From the NCBI GenBank assembly GCA_036417435.1, contig CM070910.1, positions 74,198,784 through 74,262,783 on the forward strand: DNA of 64,000 nucleotides, read 5' to 3'. Below are positions 50,982-64,000 of this stretch, piece after piece. Within the stretch, counting starts at the first letter, position 1, and each line of letters starts with the position of its first letter. Made by a program: the position numbers and the translations under genes. Under the pieces are notes generated by a model, which ran no database searches, was not told the DNA's origin, and saw only the letters and a program-made list of their open reading frames with translations. Source of the DNA: Inia geoffrensis. Its lineage: Eukaryota; Chordata; Mammalia; Artiodactyla; Iniidae.

Positions 50982-53900
50982 GACACTTGGGGATGATACT
51001 ATTGGTGAGGGAATGCAGACCCTTTGAGGTAATTGTGCATGATTCCCATTCCACGGGTCCCAAATCTCCACGTTTAAGGGATTTATCCTTCAGCTAAAAT
51101 ATGCATGGAAAACCCAGAATATGGTCCACGAAGTGATCAGGCAAAATTTCTAAAATTCATTGCCATTTTCCCCCCCTGGTACTCGAGTTTGCCTTTCCAG
51201 ATGCGATATTAACATTCTCCCCACTTGGAGAGTCAGTGCCTTTGACCTCTTGTTTGGCACAGTTTGCAATTTCTGTGGAAGATGAGCAGGAATAAGGAGA
51301 ACCAGTGAGCGGCTAAATCGATGTGTTTGGACGGGCACACTGAACGATGATTTCCCTACAGGAAGAAGAATTCACCAAAGGCTCAGCGTTCCATGCCCGA
51401 ACGAGATTAGGGCCTGAAGCAATTATTCGGGTTTGCGGTCAGCTCACAAGAAAGCGAGTTGAGAAAAGGAGATTTTTGGCACTGTAACTCACAATCCTGT
51501 GGAGTTCCAAATGACCCCTATCATCCAAAAATTTATTGAAGGAAGACTGTGAAGAGGACTTGAACACGACACAGAATTGCAGAAAACAGATATCAGGTGG
51601 TAGATAAGAATTGCTCTGAAATCGTAGGAAAAGAGGCAGCAGTTCGACAGTGATGCACTTGGCCAAAAAGGGCGTATGCCTTTTTTCCTGAATATATTCA
51701 GGAAAAAACGCATACGCCCTTTTTGGCCAACCAAGCAAGCCTGCAATGGAAATCCGCACTACAAGGAAGTCTCACTTCCCACCAATCAAAAGGGCCCTCC
51801 GAAAAAAATGTAAAATCCAGAGAGGCAGGACAGGCCATGGAGAACCGGCAGCCTTGTTATGCTGATGGGCAGGATGGAAATTGCCAACAGCCACTCTGGA
51901 GAAGTGGATGGTGTTTCCTGGAACAAAGAAAAAACCAACCTAGAGAGCCTCGGGCACTTACACTTATGGTGCTATAGATTCGGAAAATTTAAATGAAAAA
52001 GACAGAGCCACACCAAAGTTTGGGGCTGCTCTGTGTACGGGAACCTTGAATATGGAACAACTTCAATAGCCTAGAAAGAGAAAAATGGATATAGAAGTTG
52101 TGGTACATCCCTACAATGGAATATCACTCAACAATGAAATCAATGGCCACAGACCAGTAGCAGCATAATGAGTGGATTTAGTTACGATGATTCTAAGTGA
52201 AATAAGTCACACAGAAAAAGAAACATCATAAGATATCACTAATACCGGGAATGGAAACACGACTACGCATGAACTGCATTTCAAAACACAGCAGAGTCTC
52301 ACATTTACAAAAGAAATTTATGCTTGCTTAAAGTCAAAGGAGAGTGGGGAGGCTGCATAAAACCAGAGATTGACATTAGGACAGATACCATTCCATAAAC
52401 CAAATATATATTAGACAAGACCTACTCCTCGCTCAACCAAATCGACTCAACACCCGGTATTCAAAACCTAGGAATATACCTGACTGTGAAGAAACTTAAA
52501 ACCCATACATTTATAGGTCTCCATAAGAAAATCACTTGTGTACAGCAGCATACACACAGCAGTGTAAATAAGCTAAATCCCCTTATAAAAATAAATTTGA
52601 AAAAGAAAGCACAAGGACTGTGAAATAGAGAGAAATTCTTAAATAATTCCTTGAGGGCTTGCGAGAAATCTTGGATTGACCACCAATACATCCACAGCTG
52701 GGGGATAGATAAGGCTGGACACTTGAGGCTGATACTATTGGTGAGGGAATGCAGACCCTTTGAGGTAATGGTGCATGATTCCCAATCCACGGGTCCCAAA
52801 TCTCCACGTTTAAGGGATTTATCCTTCAGCTAAAATATGCATGGAAAAGCCAGAATATGGTCCACGAAGTGATCAGTCAAAATTTCTAAAATTCATCGCC
52901 ATTTTCCCCCCCTGGTACTCGAGTTCGCCTTTCCAGATGCGATATTAACATTCTCCCCACTTGGAGAGTCAGTGCCTTTGACCTCTTGTTTGGCACAGTT
53001 TGCAATTTCTGTGGAAGATGAGCAGGAATAAGGAGAACCAATGAGCGGCTAACTCGATTTGTTTGGACGGGCACACTGAACGATGATTTCCCTACAGGAA
53101 GAAGAATTCACCAAAGGCTCAGCGTGCCATGCCGGAACGAGATTAGGGCCTGAAGCAATTATTCGGGTTTGCGGTCAGCTCACAAGAAAGCGAGTTGAGA
53201 AAAGGAGATTTTTGACACTGTAACTCACAATACTGCGGAGTTCCAAATGACCCCTATCATCCAAAAATTTATTGAAGGAAGACTGTGAAGAGGACTTGAA
53301 CACGACACAGAATTGCAGAAAACAGATATCAGGTGGTAGATAAGAATTGCTCTGAAACCGTAGGAAAAGAGGCAGCAGTTCGACAGTGATGCACTTGGCC
53401 AAAAAGGGCGTATGCGTTTTTTCCTGAATATATTCAGGAAAAAACGCATACGCCCTTTTTGGCCAACCAAGCAAGCCTGCAATGGAAATCCGCACTACAA
53501 GGAAGTCTCACTTCCCACCGACCAAAAGGGCCCTCCGAGAAAAATGTAAAATCCAGAGAGGCAGGACAGGCCATGGAGAACCGGCAGCCTTGTTATGCTG
53601 ATGGGCGGGATGGAAATTGCCAACAGCCACTCTGGAGAAGTGCATGGTGTTTCCTGGAACAAAGAAAAAACCAAGCTAGAGAGCCTAGGGCACTTCCACT
53701 TATGGTGGTATAGATTCGGAAAATTTAAATGAAAAAGACAGAGCCACACCAATGTTTGGGGCTGCTCTGTGTACGGGAACCTTGACTATGGTACAACTTC
53801 AATAGCCCAGAAAGAGAAAAATGGATATAGAAGATGTGGTACATCCCTACAATGGAATATCACTCAACAATGAAATCAATGGCCACAGACCAGTAGCAGC

Positions 53901-54453
53901 ATAATGAGTGGATTTAGTTACGATGATTCTAAGTGAAATAAGTCACACAGAAAAAGAAACATCATAAGATATCACTAATACCGGGAATGGAAACACGACT
54001 ACGCATGAACTGCATTTCAAAACACAACAGAGTCTCACATTTACAAAAGAAATTTATGCTTGCTTAAGGTCAAAGGAGAGTGGGGAGGCTGCATAAAACC
54101 AGAGATTGTCATTAGGACAGATACCATTCCATAAGCCAAATATATATTAGACAAGACCTACTCCTCGCTCAACCAAATCGACTCAACACCCGGTATTCAA
54201 AACCTAGGAATATACCTGACTGTGAAGAAACTTAAAACCCATACATTTATAGGTCTCCATAAGAAAATCACTTGTGTACAGCAGCATACACACAGCAGTG
54301 TAAATAAGCTAAATCCCCTTATAACAATAAATTTGAAAAAGAAAGCACAAGGACTGTGAAATAGAGAGAAATTCTTAAATAAGTCCTTCAGGGCTTGCGA
54401 GAAATCTTGGATTGACCACCTCTCCATCCACAGCTGGGGGAGAGATAAGGCTG
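50982..54453 (+). repeat. Two-monomer higher-order repeat, copy 2
   Basis: B palindrome at 51659 and A palindrome at 53395, with all the marker variants of both types. It shares with copy 3 the AATAGCCTAG and CATAAACC variants in B (52067 and 52394), absent from copy 1. Confidence 0.88.
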
Positions 54454-57400
54454 GACACTTGGGGATGATACTATTGGTGAGGGAATGCAGACCCTTTGAG
54501 GTAATTGTGCATGATTCCCATTCCACGGGTCCCAAATCTCCACGTTTAAGGGATTTATCCTTCAGCTAAAATATGCATGGAAAACCCAGAATATGGTCCA
54601 CGAAGTGATCAGGCAAAATTTCTAAAATTCATTGCCATTTTCCCCCCCTGGTACTCGAGTTTGCCTTTCCAGATGCGATATTAACATTCTCCCCACTTGG
54701 AGAGTCAGTGCCTTTGACCTCTTGTTTGGCACAGTTTGCAATTTCTGTGGAAGATGAGCAGGAATAAGGAGAACCAGTGAGCGGCTAAATCGATGTGTTT
54801 GGACGGGCACACTGAACGATGATTTCCCTACAGGAAGAAGAATTCACCAAAGGCTCAGCGTTCCATGCCCGAACGAGATTAGGGCCTGAAGCAATTATTC
54901 GGGTTTGCGGTCAGCTCACAAGAAAGCGAGTTGAGAAAAGGAGATTTTTGGCACTGTAACTCACAATCCTGTGGAGTTCCAAATGACCCCTATCATCCAA
55001 AAATTTATTGAAGGAAGACTGTGAAGAGGACTTGAACACGACACAGAATTGCAGAAAACAGATATCAGGTGGTAGATAAGAATTGCTCTGAAATCGTAGG
55101 AAAAGAGGCAGCAGTTCGACAGTGATGCACTTGGCCAAAAAGGGCGTATGCCTTTTTTCCTGAATATATTCAGGAAAAAACGCATACGCCCTTTTTGGCC
55201 AACCAAGCAAGCCTGCAATGGAAATCCGCACTACAAGGAAGTCTCACTTCCCACCAATCAAAAGGGCCCTCCGAAAAAAATGTAAAATCCAGAGAGGCAG
55301 GACAGGCCATGGAGAACCGGCAGCCTTGTTATGCTGATGGGCAGGATGGAAATTGCCAACAGCCACTCTGGAGAAGTGGATGGTGTTTCCTGGAACAAAG
55401 AAAAAACCAACCTAGAGAGCCTCGGGCACTTACACTTATGGTGCTATAGATTCGGAAAATTTAAATGAAAAAGACAGAGCCACACCAAAGTTTGGGGCTG
55501 CTCTGTGTACGGGAACCTTGAATATGGAACAACTTCAATAGCCTAGAAAGAGAAAAATGGATATAGAAGTTGTGGTACATCCCTACAATGGAATATCACT
55601 CAACAATGAAATCAATGGCCACAGACCAGTAGCAGCATAATGAGTGGATTTAGTTACGATGATTCTAAGTGAAATAAGTCACACAGAAAAAGAAACATCA
55701 TAAGATATCACTAATACCGGGAATGGAAACACGACTACGCATGAACTGCATTTCAAAACACAGCAGAGTCTCACATTTACAAAAGAAATTTATGCTTGCT
55801 TAATGTCAAAGGAGAGTGGGGAGGCTGCATAAAACCAGAGATTGACATTAGGACAGATATCATTCCATAAACCAAATATATATTAGACAAGACCTACTCC
55901 TCGCTCAACCAAATCGACTCAACACCCGGTATTCAAAACCTAGGAATATACCTGACTGTGAAGAAACTTAAAACCCATACATTTATAGGTCTCCATAAGA
56001 AAATCACTTGTGTACAGCAGCATACACACAGCAGTGTAAATAAGCTAAATCCCCTTATAAAAATAAATTTGAAAAAGAAAGCACAAGGACTGTGAAATAG
56101 AGAGAAATTCTTAAATAATTCCTTGAGGGCTTGCGAGAAATCTTGGATTGACCACCAATACATCCACAGCTGGGGGATAGATAAGGCTGGACACTTGAGG
56201 CTGATACTATTGGTGAGGGAATGCAGACCCTTTGAGGTAATGGTGCATGATTCCCAATCCACGGGTCCCAAATCTCCACGTTTAAGGGATTTATCCTTCA
56301 GCTAAAATATGCATGGAAAAGCCAGAATATGGTCCACGAAGTGATCAGTCAAAATTTCTAAAATTCATCGCCATTTTCCCCCCCTGGTACTCGAGTTCGC
56401 CTTTCCAGATGCGATATTAACATTCTCCCCACTTGGAGAGTCAGTGCCTTTGACCTCTTGTTTGGCACAGTTTGCAATTTCTGTGGAAGATGAGCAGGAA
56501 TAAGGAGAACCAATGAGCGGCTAACTCGATTTGTTTGGACGGGCACACTGAACGATGATTTCCCTACAGGAAGAAGAATTCACCAAAGGCTCAGCGTGCC
56601 ATGCCGGAACGAGATTAGGGCCTGAAGCAATTATTCGGGTTTGCGGTCAGCTCACAAGAAAGCGAGTTGAGAAAAGGAGATTTTTGACACTGTAACTCAC
56701 AATACTGCGGAGTTCCAAATGACCCCTATCATCCAAAAATTTATTGAAGGAAGACTGTGAAGAGGACTTGAACACGACACAGAATTGCAGAAAACAGATA
56801 TCAGGTGGTAGATAAGAATTGCTCTGAAACCGTAGGAAAAGAGGCAGCAGTTCGACAGTGATGCACTTGGCCAAAAAGGGCGTATGCGTTTTTTCCTGAA
56901 TATATTCAGGAAAAAACGCATACGCCCTTTTTGGCCAACCAAGCAAGCCTGCAATGGAAATCCGCACTACAAGGAAGTCTCACTTCCCACCGACCAAAAG
57001 GGCCCTCCGAGAAAAATGTAAAATCCAGAGAGGCAGGACAGGCCATGGAGAACCGGCAGCCTTGTTATGCTGATGGGCGGGATGGAAATTGCCAACAGCC
57101 ACTCTGGAGAAGTGCATGGTGTTTCCTGGAACAAAGAAAAAACCAAGCTAGAGAGCCTAGGGCACTTCCACTTATGGTGGTATAGATTCGGAAAATTTAA
57201 ATGAAAAAGACAGAGCCACACCAATGTTTGGGGCTGCTCTGTGTACGGGAACCTTGACTATGGTACAACTTCAATAGCCCAGAAAGAGAAAAATGGATAT
57301 AGAAGATGTGGTACATCCCTACAATGGAATATCACTCAACAATGAAATCAATGGCCACAGACCAGTAGCAGCATAATGAGTGGATTTAGTTACGATGATT

Positions 57401-57925
57401 CTAAGTGAAATAAGTCACACAGAAAAAGAAACATCATAAGATATCACTAATACCGGGAATGGAAACACGACTACGCATGAACTGCATTTCAAAACACAAC
57501 AGAGTCTCACATTTACAAAAGAAATTTATGCTTGCTTAAGGTCAAAGGAGAGTGGGGAGGCTGCATAAAACCAGAGATTGTCATTAGGACAGATACCATT
57601 CCATAAGCCAAATATATATTAGACAAGACCTACTCCTCGCTCAACCAAATCGACTCAACACCCGGTATTCAAAACCTAGGAATATACCTGACTGTGAAGA
57701 AACTTAAAACCCATACATTTATAGGTCTCCATAAGAAAATCACTTGTGTACAGCAGCATACACACAGCAGTGTAAATAAGCTAAATCCCCTTATAACAAT
57801 AAATTTGAAAAAGAAAGCACAAGGACTGTGAAATAGAGAGAAATTCTTAAATAAGTCCTTCAGGGCTTGCGAGAAATCTTGGATTGACCACCTCTCCATC
57901 CACAGCTGGGGGAGAGATAAGGCTG
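54454..57925 (+). repeat. Two-monomer higher-order repeat, copy 3
   Basis: B palindrome at 55131 and A palindrome at 56867. Nearly identical to copy 2; single differences include TAATGTCAAAGG (55801) for TAAAGTCAAAGG and GATATCATTCC (55856) for GATACCATTCC. AGAAGATGTGG is shared with copy 2 in A (53829/57301). Confidence 0.9.
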
Positions 57926-58700
57926 GACACTTGGGGATGATACTATTGGTGAGGGAATGCAGACCCTTTGAGGTAATTGTGCATGATTCCCATTCCACGG
58001 GTCCCAAATCTCCACGTTTAAGGGATTTATCCTTCAGCTAAAATATGCATGGAAAACCCAGAATATGGTCCACGAAGTGATCAGGCAAAATTTCTAAAAT
58101 TCATTGCCATTTCCCCCCCCTGGTACTCGAGTTTGCCTTTCCAGATGCGATATTAACATTCTCCCCACTTGGAGAGTCAGTGCCTTTGACCTCTTGTTTG
58201 GCACAGTTTGCAATTTCTGTGGAAGATGAGCAGGAATAAGGAGAACCAGTGAGCGGCTAAATCGATGTGTTTGGACGGGCACACTGAACGATGATTTCCC
58301 TACAGGAAGAAGAATTCACCAAAGGCTCAGCGTTCCATGCCCGAACGAGATTAGGGCCTGAAGCAATTATTCGGGTTTGCAGTCAGCTCACAAGAAAGCG
58401 AGTTGAGAAAAGGAGATTTTTGGCACTGTAACTCACAATCCTGTGGAGTTCCAAATGACCCCTATCATCCAAAAATTTATTGAAGGAAGACTGTGAAGAG
58501 GACTTGAACACGACACAGAATTGCAGAAAACAGATATCAGGTGGTAGATAAGAATTGCTCTGAAATCGTAGGAAAAGAGGCAGCAGTTCGACAGTGATGC
58601 ACTTGGCCAAAAAGGGCGTATGCCTTTTTTCCTGAATATATTCAGGAAAAAACGCATACGCACTTTTTGGCCAACCAAGCAAGCCTGCAATGGAAATCCG
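57926..58700 (+). repeat. Two-monomer higher-order repeat, partial copy 4 (B only)
   Basis: B-type markers run through the palindrome at 58603 (GTATGCCTTTTTTCC). By 58731 the sequence reads CCACCGATC instead of the B-type CCACCAATC, and later GATGGGCGGGATG instead of GATGGGCAGGATG. The block therefore ends between about 58650 and 58731 inside a monomer. Confidence 0.82.
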
Positions 58701-61700
58701 CACTACAAGGAAGTCTCACTTCCCACCGATCAAAAGGGCCCTCCGAAAAAAATGTAAAATCCAGAGAGGCAGGACAGGCCATGGAGAACCGGCAGCCTTG
58801 TTATGCTGATGGGCGGGATGTAAACTGCCAACAGCCACTCTGGAGAAATGGATGGTGTTTCCTGGAAGAAAGAAAAAAACAAGCTAGAGAGCCTAGGGCA
58901 CTTCCACTTATGGTGCTATAGATTCGGAAAATTTAAATGAAAAAGACAGAGCCACACCGAAGTTTGGGGCTGCTCTGGGTACGGGAACCTTGACTATGGT
59001 ACAACTTCAATAGCTCAGAAAGAGAAAAATGGATATAGAAGTTGTGGTACATCCCTACAATGGAATATCACTCAACAATGAAATCAATGGCCACAGACCA
59101 GTAGCAGCATAATGAGTGGATTTAGTTACGATGATTCTAAGTGAAATAAGTCACACAGAAAAAGAAACATCATAAGATATCACTAATACCGGGAATGGAA
59201 ACACGACTACGCATGAACTGCATTTCAAAACACAACACAGTCTCACATTTCCAAAAGAAATTTATGATTGCTTAAGGTCAAAGGAGAGTGGGGAGGCTGC
59301 ATAAAACCAGAGATGGACAGTAGGACAGATACCATTCCATAAGCTAAATATATATTAGACAAGACCTACTCCTCGCTCAACCAAATCAACTCAACACCCC
59401 GTATTCAAAACCTAGGAATAAACCTGACTGTGAAGAAACTTAAAACCCATACATTTATAGGTCTCCATAAGAAAATCACTTGTGTACAGCAGCATACAAA
59501 CAGCAGTGTAAATAAGCTAAATCCCCTTATAAAAATAAATTTGAAAAAGAAAGCACAAGGACTGTGAAATAGAGAGAAATTCTTAAATAAGTCCTTGAGG
59601 GCTTGCGAGAAATCTTGGATTTACCACCGCTACATCCACAGCTGTGGGAGAGATAAGGCTGGACACTTGGGGCTGATACTATTGGTGAGGGAATGCAGAC
59701 CCTTTGAGGTAATGGTGCATGATTCCCATTCCACGGGTCCCAAATCTCCACGTTTAAGGGATTTATCCTTCAGCTAAAATATGCATGGAAAACCCAGAAT
59801 ATGGTAAACGAGGTGATCAGGCAAAATTTCTAATATTCATCGACATTTTCCCCCCCTGGTACTCGAGTTCGCCTTTCCAGATGCGATATTAACATTCTCC
59901 CCACTTCGAGAGTCAGTGCCTTTGACCTCTTGTTCGGCACAGTTTGCAATTTCTGTGGAAGATGAGCAGGAATAAGGAGAACCAATGAGCGGCTAACTCG
60001 ATATGTTTGGACGGGCATATTGAACGGTGATTTCCCTACAGGAAGAAGAATTCACCAAAAGCTGAGCGTGCCATGAGGGAACGAGATTAGGGCCTGATTC
60101 AATTATTCGGGTTTGCGGTCAGCTCACAAGAAAGCGAGTTGAGAAAAGGAGATTTTTGGCACTGTAACTCACAATCCTGCGGAGTTCCAAATGACCCCTA
60201 TCATCCAAAAATTTATTGAAGGAAGACTGTGAAGAGGACTTGAACACGACACAGAATTGCAGAAAACAGATATCAGGTGGTAGATAAGAATTTCTCTGAA
60301 ATCGTAGGAAAAGAGGCAGCAGTTCGACAGTGATGCACTTGGCCAAAAAGGGCGTATGCGTTTTTTCCTGAATATATTCAGGAAAAAACGCATACGCCCT
60401 TTTTGGCCAACCAAGCAAGCCTGCTATGGAAACCCGCACTACAAGGAAGTCTCACTTCCCACCGATCAAAAGGGCCCTCCGAAAAAAATGTAAAATCCAG
60501 AGAGGCAGGACAGGCCATGGAGAACCGGCAGCCTTGTTATGCTGATGGGCGGGATGGAAATTGCCAACAGCCACTCTGGAGAAGTGGATGGTGTTTCCTG
60601 GAACAAAGAAAAAATCAAGCTAGAGAGCCTAGGGCACTTCCACTTATGGTGCCATAGATTCGGAAAATTTAAATGAAAAAGACAGAGCCACACCAAAGTT
60701 TGGGGCTGCTCTGTGTACGGGACCCTTGACTATGGTACAACTTCAATAGCCCAGAAAGAGAAAAATGGATATAGAAGTTGTGGTACATCCCTACAATGGA
60801 ATATCACTCAACAATGAAATCAATGGCCACAGACCAGTAGCAGCATAATGAGTGGATTTAGTTACGATGATTCTAAGTGAAATAAGTCACACAGAAAAGA
60901 AACATCATAAGATATCACTAATACCGGGAATGGAAACACGACTACGCATGAACTGCATTTCAAAACACAACAGAGTCTCACATTTACAAAAGAAATTTAT
61001 GCTTGCTTAAGGTCAAAGGAGAGTGGGGAGGCTGCATAAAACCAGAGATTGACATTAGGACAGATACCATTCCATAAGCCAAATATATATTAGACAAGAC
61101 CTACTCCTCGCTCAACGAAATGGACTCAACACCCCGTATTCAATACCTAGGAATAAACCTGACTGTGAAGAAACTTAAAACCCATACATTTATAGGTCTC
61201 CATAAGAAAATCACTTGTGTACAGCAGCATACACACAGCAGTGTAAATAAGCTAAATCCCCTTATAAAAATAAATTTGAAAAAGAAAGCACAAGGACTGT
61301 GAAATAGAGAGAAATTCTTAAATAAGTCCTTGACGGCTTGTGAGAAATCTTGGATTTACCACCGCTACATCCACAGCTGTGGGAGAGATAAGGCTGGACA
61401 CTTGGGGCTGATACTATTGGTGAGGGAATGCAGACCCTTTGAGGTAATGGTACATGATTCCCAATCCACGGGTCCCAAATCTCCACGTTTAAGGGATTTA
61501 TCCTTCAGCTAAAATATGCATGGAAAACCCAGAATATGGTAAACGAGGTGATCAGGCAAAATTTCTAAAATTCATCGCCATTTTCCCCACCCGGTACTCG
61601 AGTTTGCCTTTCCAGATGCGATATTAACATTCTCCCCACTTCGAGAGTCAGTGCCTTTGACCTCTTGTTCAGCACCGTTTGCAATTTCTGTGGAAGATGA

Positions 61701-64000
61701 GCAGGAGTAAGGAGAACCAATGAGCAGCTAACTCGATGTGTTTGGACGGGCACATTGAACGATGTTTTCCCTACAGGAAGAAGAATTCACCAAAGGCTCA
61801 GCGTGCCATGCCGGAACGAGATTAGGGCCTGAAGCAATTATTCGGGTTTGCGGTCAGCTCACAAGAAAGCGAGTTGAGAAAAGGAGATTATTGGCACTGT
61901 AACTCACAATCCTGCGGAGTTCCAAATGACCCCTATCATCCAAAAATTTATTGAAGGAAGACTGTGAAGAGGACTTGAACACGACACAGAATTGCAGAAA
62001 ACAGATATCAGGTGGTAGATAAGAATTGCTCTGAAATCGTAGGAAAAGAGGCAGCAGTTCGACAGTGATGCACTTGGCTAAAAAGGGCGTATGCGTTTTT
62101 TCCTGAATATATTCAGGTAAAAACGCATACGCACTTTTTGGCCAACCAAGCAAGCCTGCAATGGAAATCCGCACTACAAGGAAGTCTCACTTCCCACCGA
62201 TCAAAAGGGCCCTCCGAAAAAAATGTAAAATCCAGAGAGGCAGGACAGGCCATGGAGAACCGGCAGCCTTGTTATGCTGATGGGTGGGATGTAAATTGCC
62301 AGCAGCCACTCTGGAGAAGTGGATGGTGTTTCCTGGAACAAAGAAAAAACCAAGCTAGAGAGCCTAGGGCACTTCCACTTATGGTGCTATAGATTCGGAA
62401 AATTTAAATGAAAAAGACAGAGCCACACCAAAGTTTGGGGCTGCTCTGTGTACGGGAACCTTGAGTATGGTACAACTTCAATAGCCCAGAAAGAGAAAAA
62501 TGGATATAGAAGTTGTGGTACAACCCTACAATGGAATATCACTCAACAATGAAATCAATGGCCACAGACCAGTAGCAGCATAATGAGTGGATTTAGTTAC
62601 GATGATTCTAAGTGAAATAAGTCACACAGAAAAAGAAACATCATAAGATATCACTAATACCGGGAATGGAAACAGGACTACGCATGAACTGCATTTCAAA
62701 ACACAACAGAGTCTCACATTTACAATAGAAATTTATGCTTGCTTAAGGTCAAAGGAGAGTGGGGAGGCTGCATAAAACCAGAGATGGACATTAGGACAGA
62801 TACCATTCCATAAGCCAAATATATATTAGACAAGACCTACTCCTCGCTCAACCAAATCGACTCAACACCCCGTATTCAAAACCTAGGAATAAACCTGACT
62901 GTGAAGAAACTTAAAACCCATACATTTATATGTCTCCGTAAGAAAATCACTTGTGTACAGCAGCATACACACAGCAGTGTAAATAATCTAAATCCCCTTA
63001 TAAAAACAAATTTGAAAAAGAAAGCACAAGGACTGTGAAATAGAGAGAAATTCTTAAATAAGTCCTTGAGGTCTTGCGAGAAATCTTGGATTGACCACCT
63101 CTACATCCACAGCTGGGGGAGAGGTAAGGCTGGACACTTGGGGCTGATACTATTGGTGAGGGAATGCAGACACTCTGAGGTAATGGTGCATGATTCCCAT
63201 TCCACGGGTCCCAAATCTCCACGTTTAAGGGATTTATCCTTCAGCTAAAATATGCATGGAAAACCCAGAATATGTTCCACGAAGTGATCAGGCAAAATTT
63301 CTAAAATTCATCGCCATTTTCCCCCCCTGGTACTCGAGTTCGCCTTTCCAGATGTGATATTAACATTCTCCCCACTTCGAGAGTCAGTGCCTTTGACCTC
63401 TTGCTTGGCACAGTTTGCAATTTCTGTGGAAGATGAGCAGGAATAAGGAGAACCAATGAGCGGCTAACTCGATGTGTTTGGACGGGCACATTGAACGATG
63501 ATTTCCCTACAGGAAGAGGAATTCACCAAAGGCTCAGCGTGCCATGCCGGAACGAGATTAGGGCCTGAGGTAATTATTCGGGTTTGCGGTCAGCTCACAA
63601 GAAAGCGAGTTGAGAAAAGGAGATTTTTGGCACTGTAACTCACAATCCTGCGGAGTTCCAAATGACCCCTATCATCCAAAAATTTATTGAAGGAAGACTG
63701 TGAAGAGGACTTGAACACGACACAGAATTGCAGAAAACAGATATCAGGTGGTAGATAAGAATTGCTCCGAAATCGTAGGAAAAGAGGCAGCAGTTCGACA
63801 GTGATGCACTTGGCCAAAAAGGGCATATTCGTTTTTTCCTGAATATATTCAGGAAAAAACGCATACGCCCTTTTTGGCCAACCAAGCAAGCCTGCTATGG
63901 AAACCCGCACTACAAGGAAGTCTCACTTCCCACTGATCAAAAGGGCCCTCCGAAAAAAATGTAAAATCCAGAGAGGCAGGACAGGCCACGGAGAACCGGC

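Larger units (their letters stand above)
16942..64000 (+). repeat. Homogeneous satellite array, 1,736-bp monomer, about 27 copies
   Basis: A head-to-tail array running to the right edge of the window. Monomers start (palindrome first base) at 16942, 18678, 20414, 22150, 23885, 25622, 27357, 29093, 30829, 32564, 34300, 36036, 37771, 39507, 41243, 42978, 44715, 46450, 48186, 49923, 51659, 53395, 55131, 56867, 58603, 60339, 62074 and 63810 (partial). All are in the same orientation, with spacing of 1,735-1,737 bp. Each open frame seen in one monomer recurs in most others at the same offset, as expected of a repeat rather than of genes. The size and the half-L1 make-up fit my recollection of the common cetacean satellite; library comparison would settle it. 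Very close copies occur at 2-, 3- and 5-monomer distances. Confidence 0.97.

Noticed and set aside
1087..63910. A minus-strand frame of up to 106 codons spanning the palindrome in many monomers, and shorter plus-strand frames at fixed offsets
   Set aside because: They recur because the DNA repeats. Overlapping frames on both strands are equally conserved, frames are broken by single-base indels in diverged monomers, and no domain, signal or codon bias supports translation.
1..64000. CRISPR-like or bacterial operon reading of the regularly spaced repeats
   Set aside because: The repeat unit is 1.74 kb with no short repeat-spacer pattern. The L1 and ERV sequence shows a mammalian nuclear genome.
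16942..64000. CENP-B box in the monomer
   Set aside because: TTCG and CGGG motifs occur (for example TTATTCGGGTTTGCGG) but none fits the spacing of the canonical 17-bp box on either strand by eye.

Overview
This is a eukaryotic, mammalian, heterochromatin-type window with no credible functional gene. About 59 of the 64 kb is a tandem satellite with a monomer of about 1,736 bp. The L1 tails (for example the end of the fragment at 4861-5613) look cetartiodactyl. A 1.74 kb satellite whose monomer is half L1 3' end fits what I recall of the common cetacean satellite (about 1.75 kb in baleen whales, about 1.58 kb in delphinoids; an L1 origin was, as I recall, noted by Kapitonov and colleagues in the 1990s). 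A whale, probably with a long-monomer satellite, is my best guess. This rests on memory, not a search.

Layout. 1-4860: one partial, one full and two truncated satellite monomers, increasingly diverged to the right. 4861-9950: a non-satellite island holding a 5'-truncated L1, an A-rich tail with a second poly(A), a GC-rich unassigned stretch, a decayed gammaretrovirus-like (ERV1) pol remnant with a possible LTR, and a short second L1 3'UTR piece. 9950-16941: satellite again, strongly diverged beside the island and approaching the array consensus by 15 kb. 16942-64000: a homogeneous head-to-tail array with palindrome-to-palindrome spacing of 1,735-1,737 bp.

Monomer anatomy, phased on its most striking landmark: a 72-bp inverted repeat with no spacer; then about 870 bp derived from the 3' end of L1 (end of ORF2 plus 3'UTR, sense on +), ending in an A-rich tail with AATAAA; then about 790 bp that I cannot assign. 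Thirty-five palindromes are present, 11 of them perfect.

Higher-order structure. The homogeneous array is a mosaic of local higher-order repeats: a 5-monomer unit (8,679 bp) present twice, an imperfect 3-monomer unit (5,207 bp) present twice, and a 2-monomer unit (3,472 bp) present just over three times. The shared private variants show recent unequal exchange at several register lengths. Open reading frames across the array repeat only because the satellite repeats. No new enzymatic or defence system is visible; the interest lies in satellite structure and evolution.
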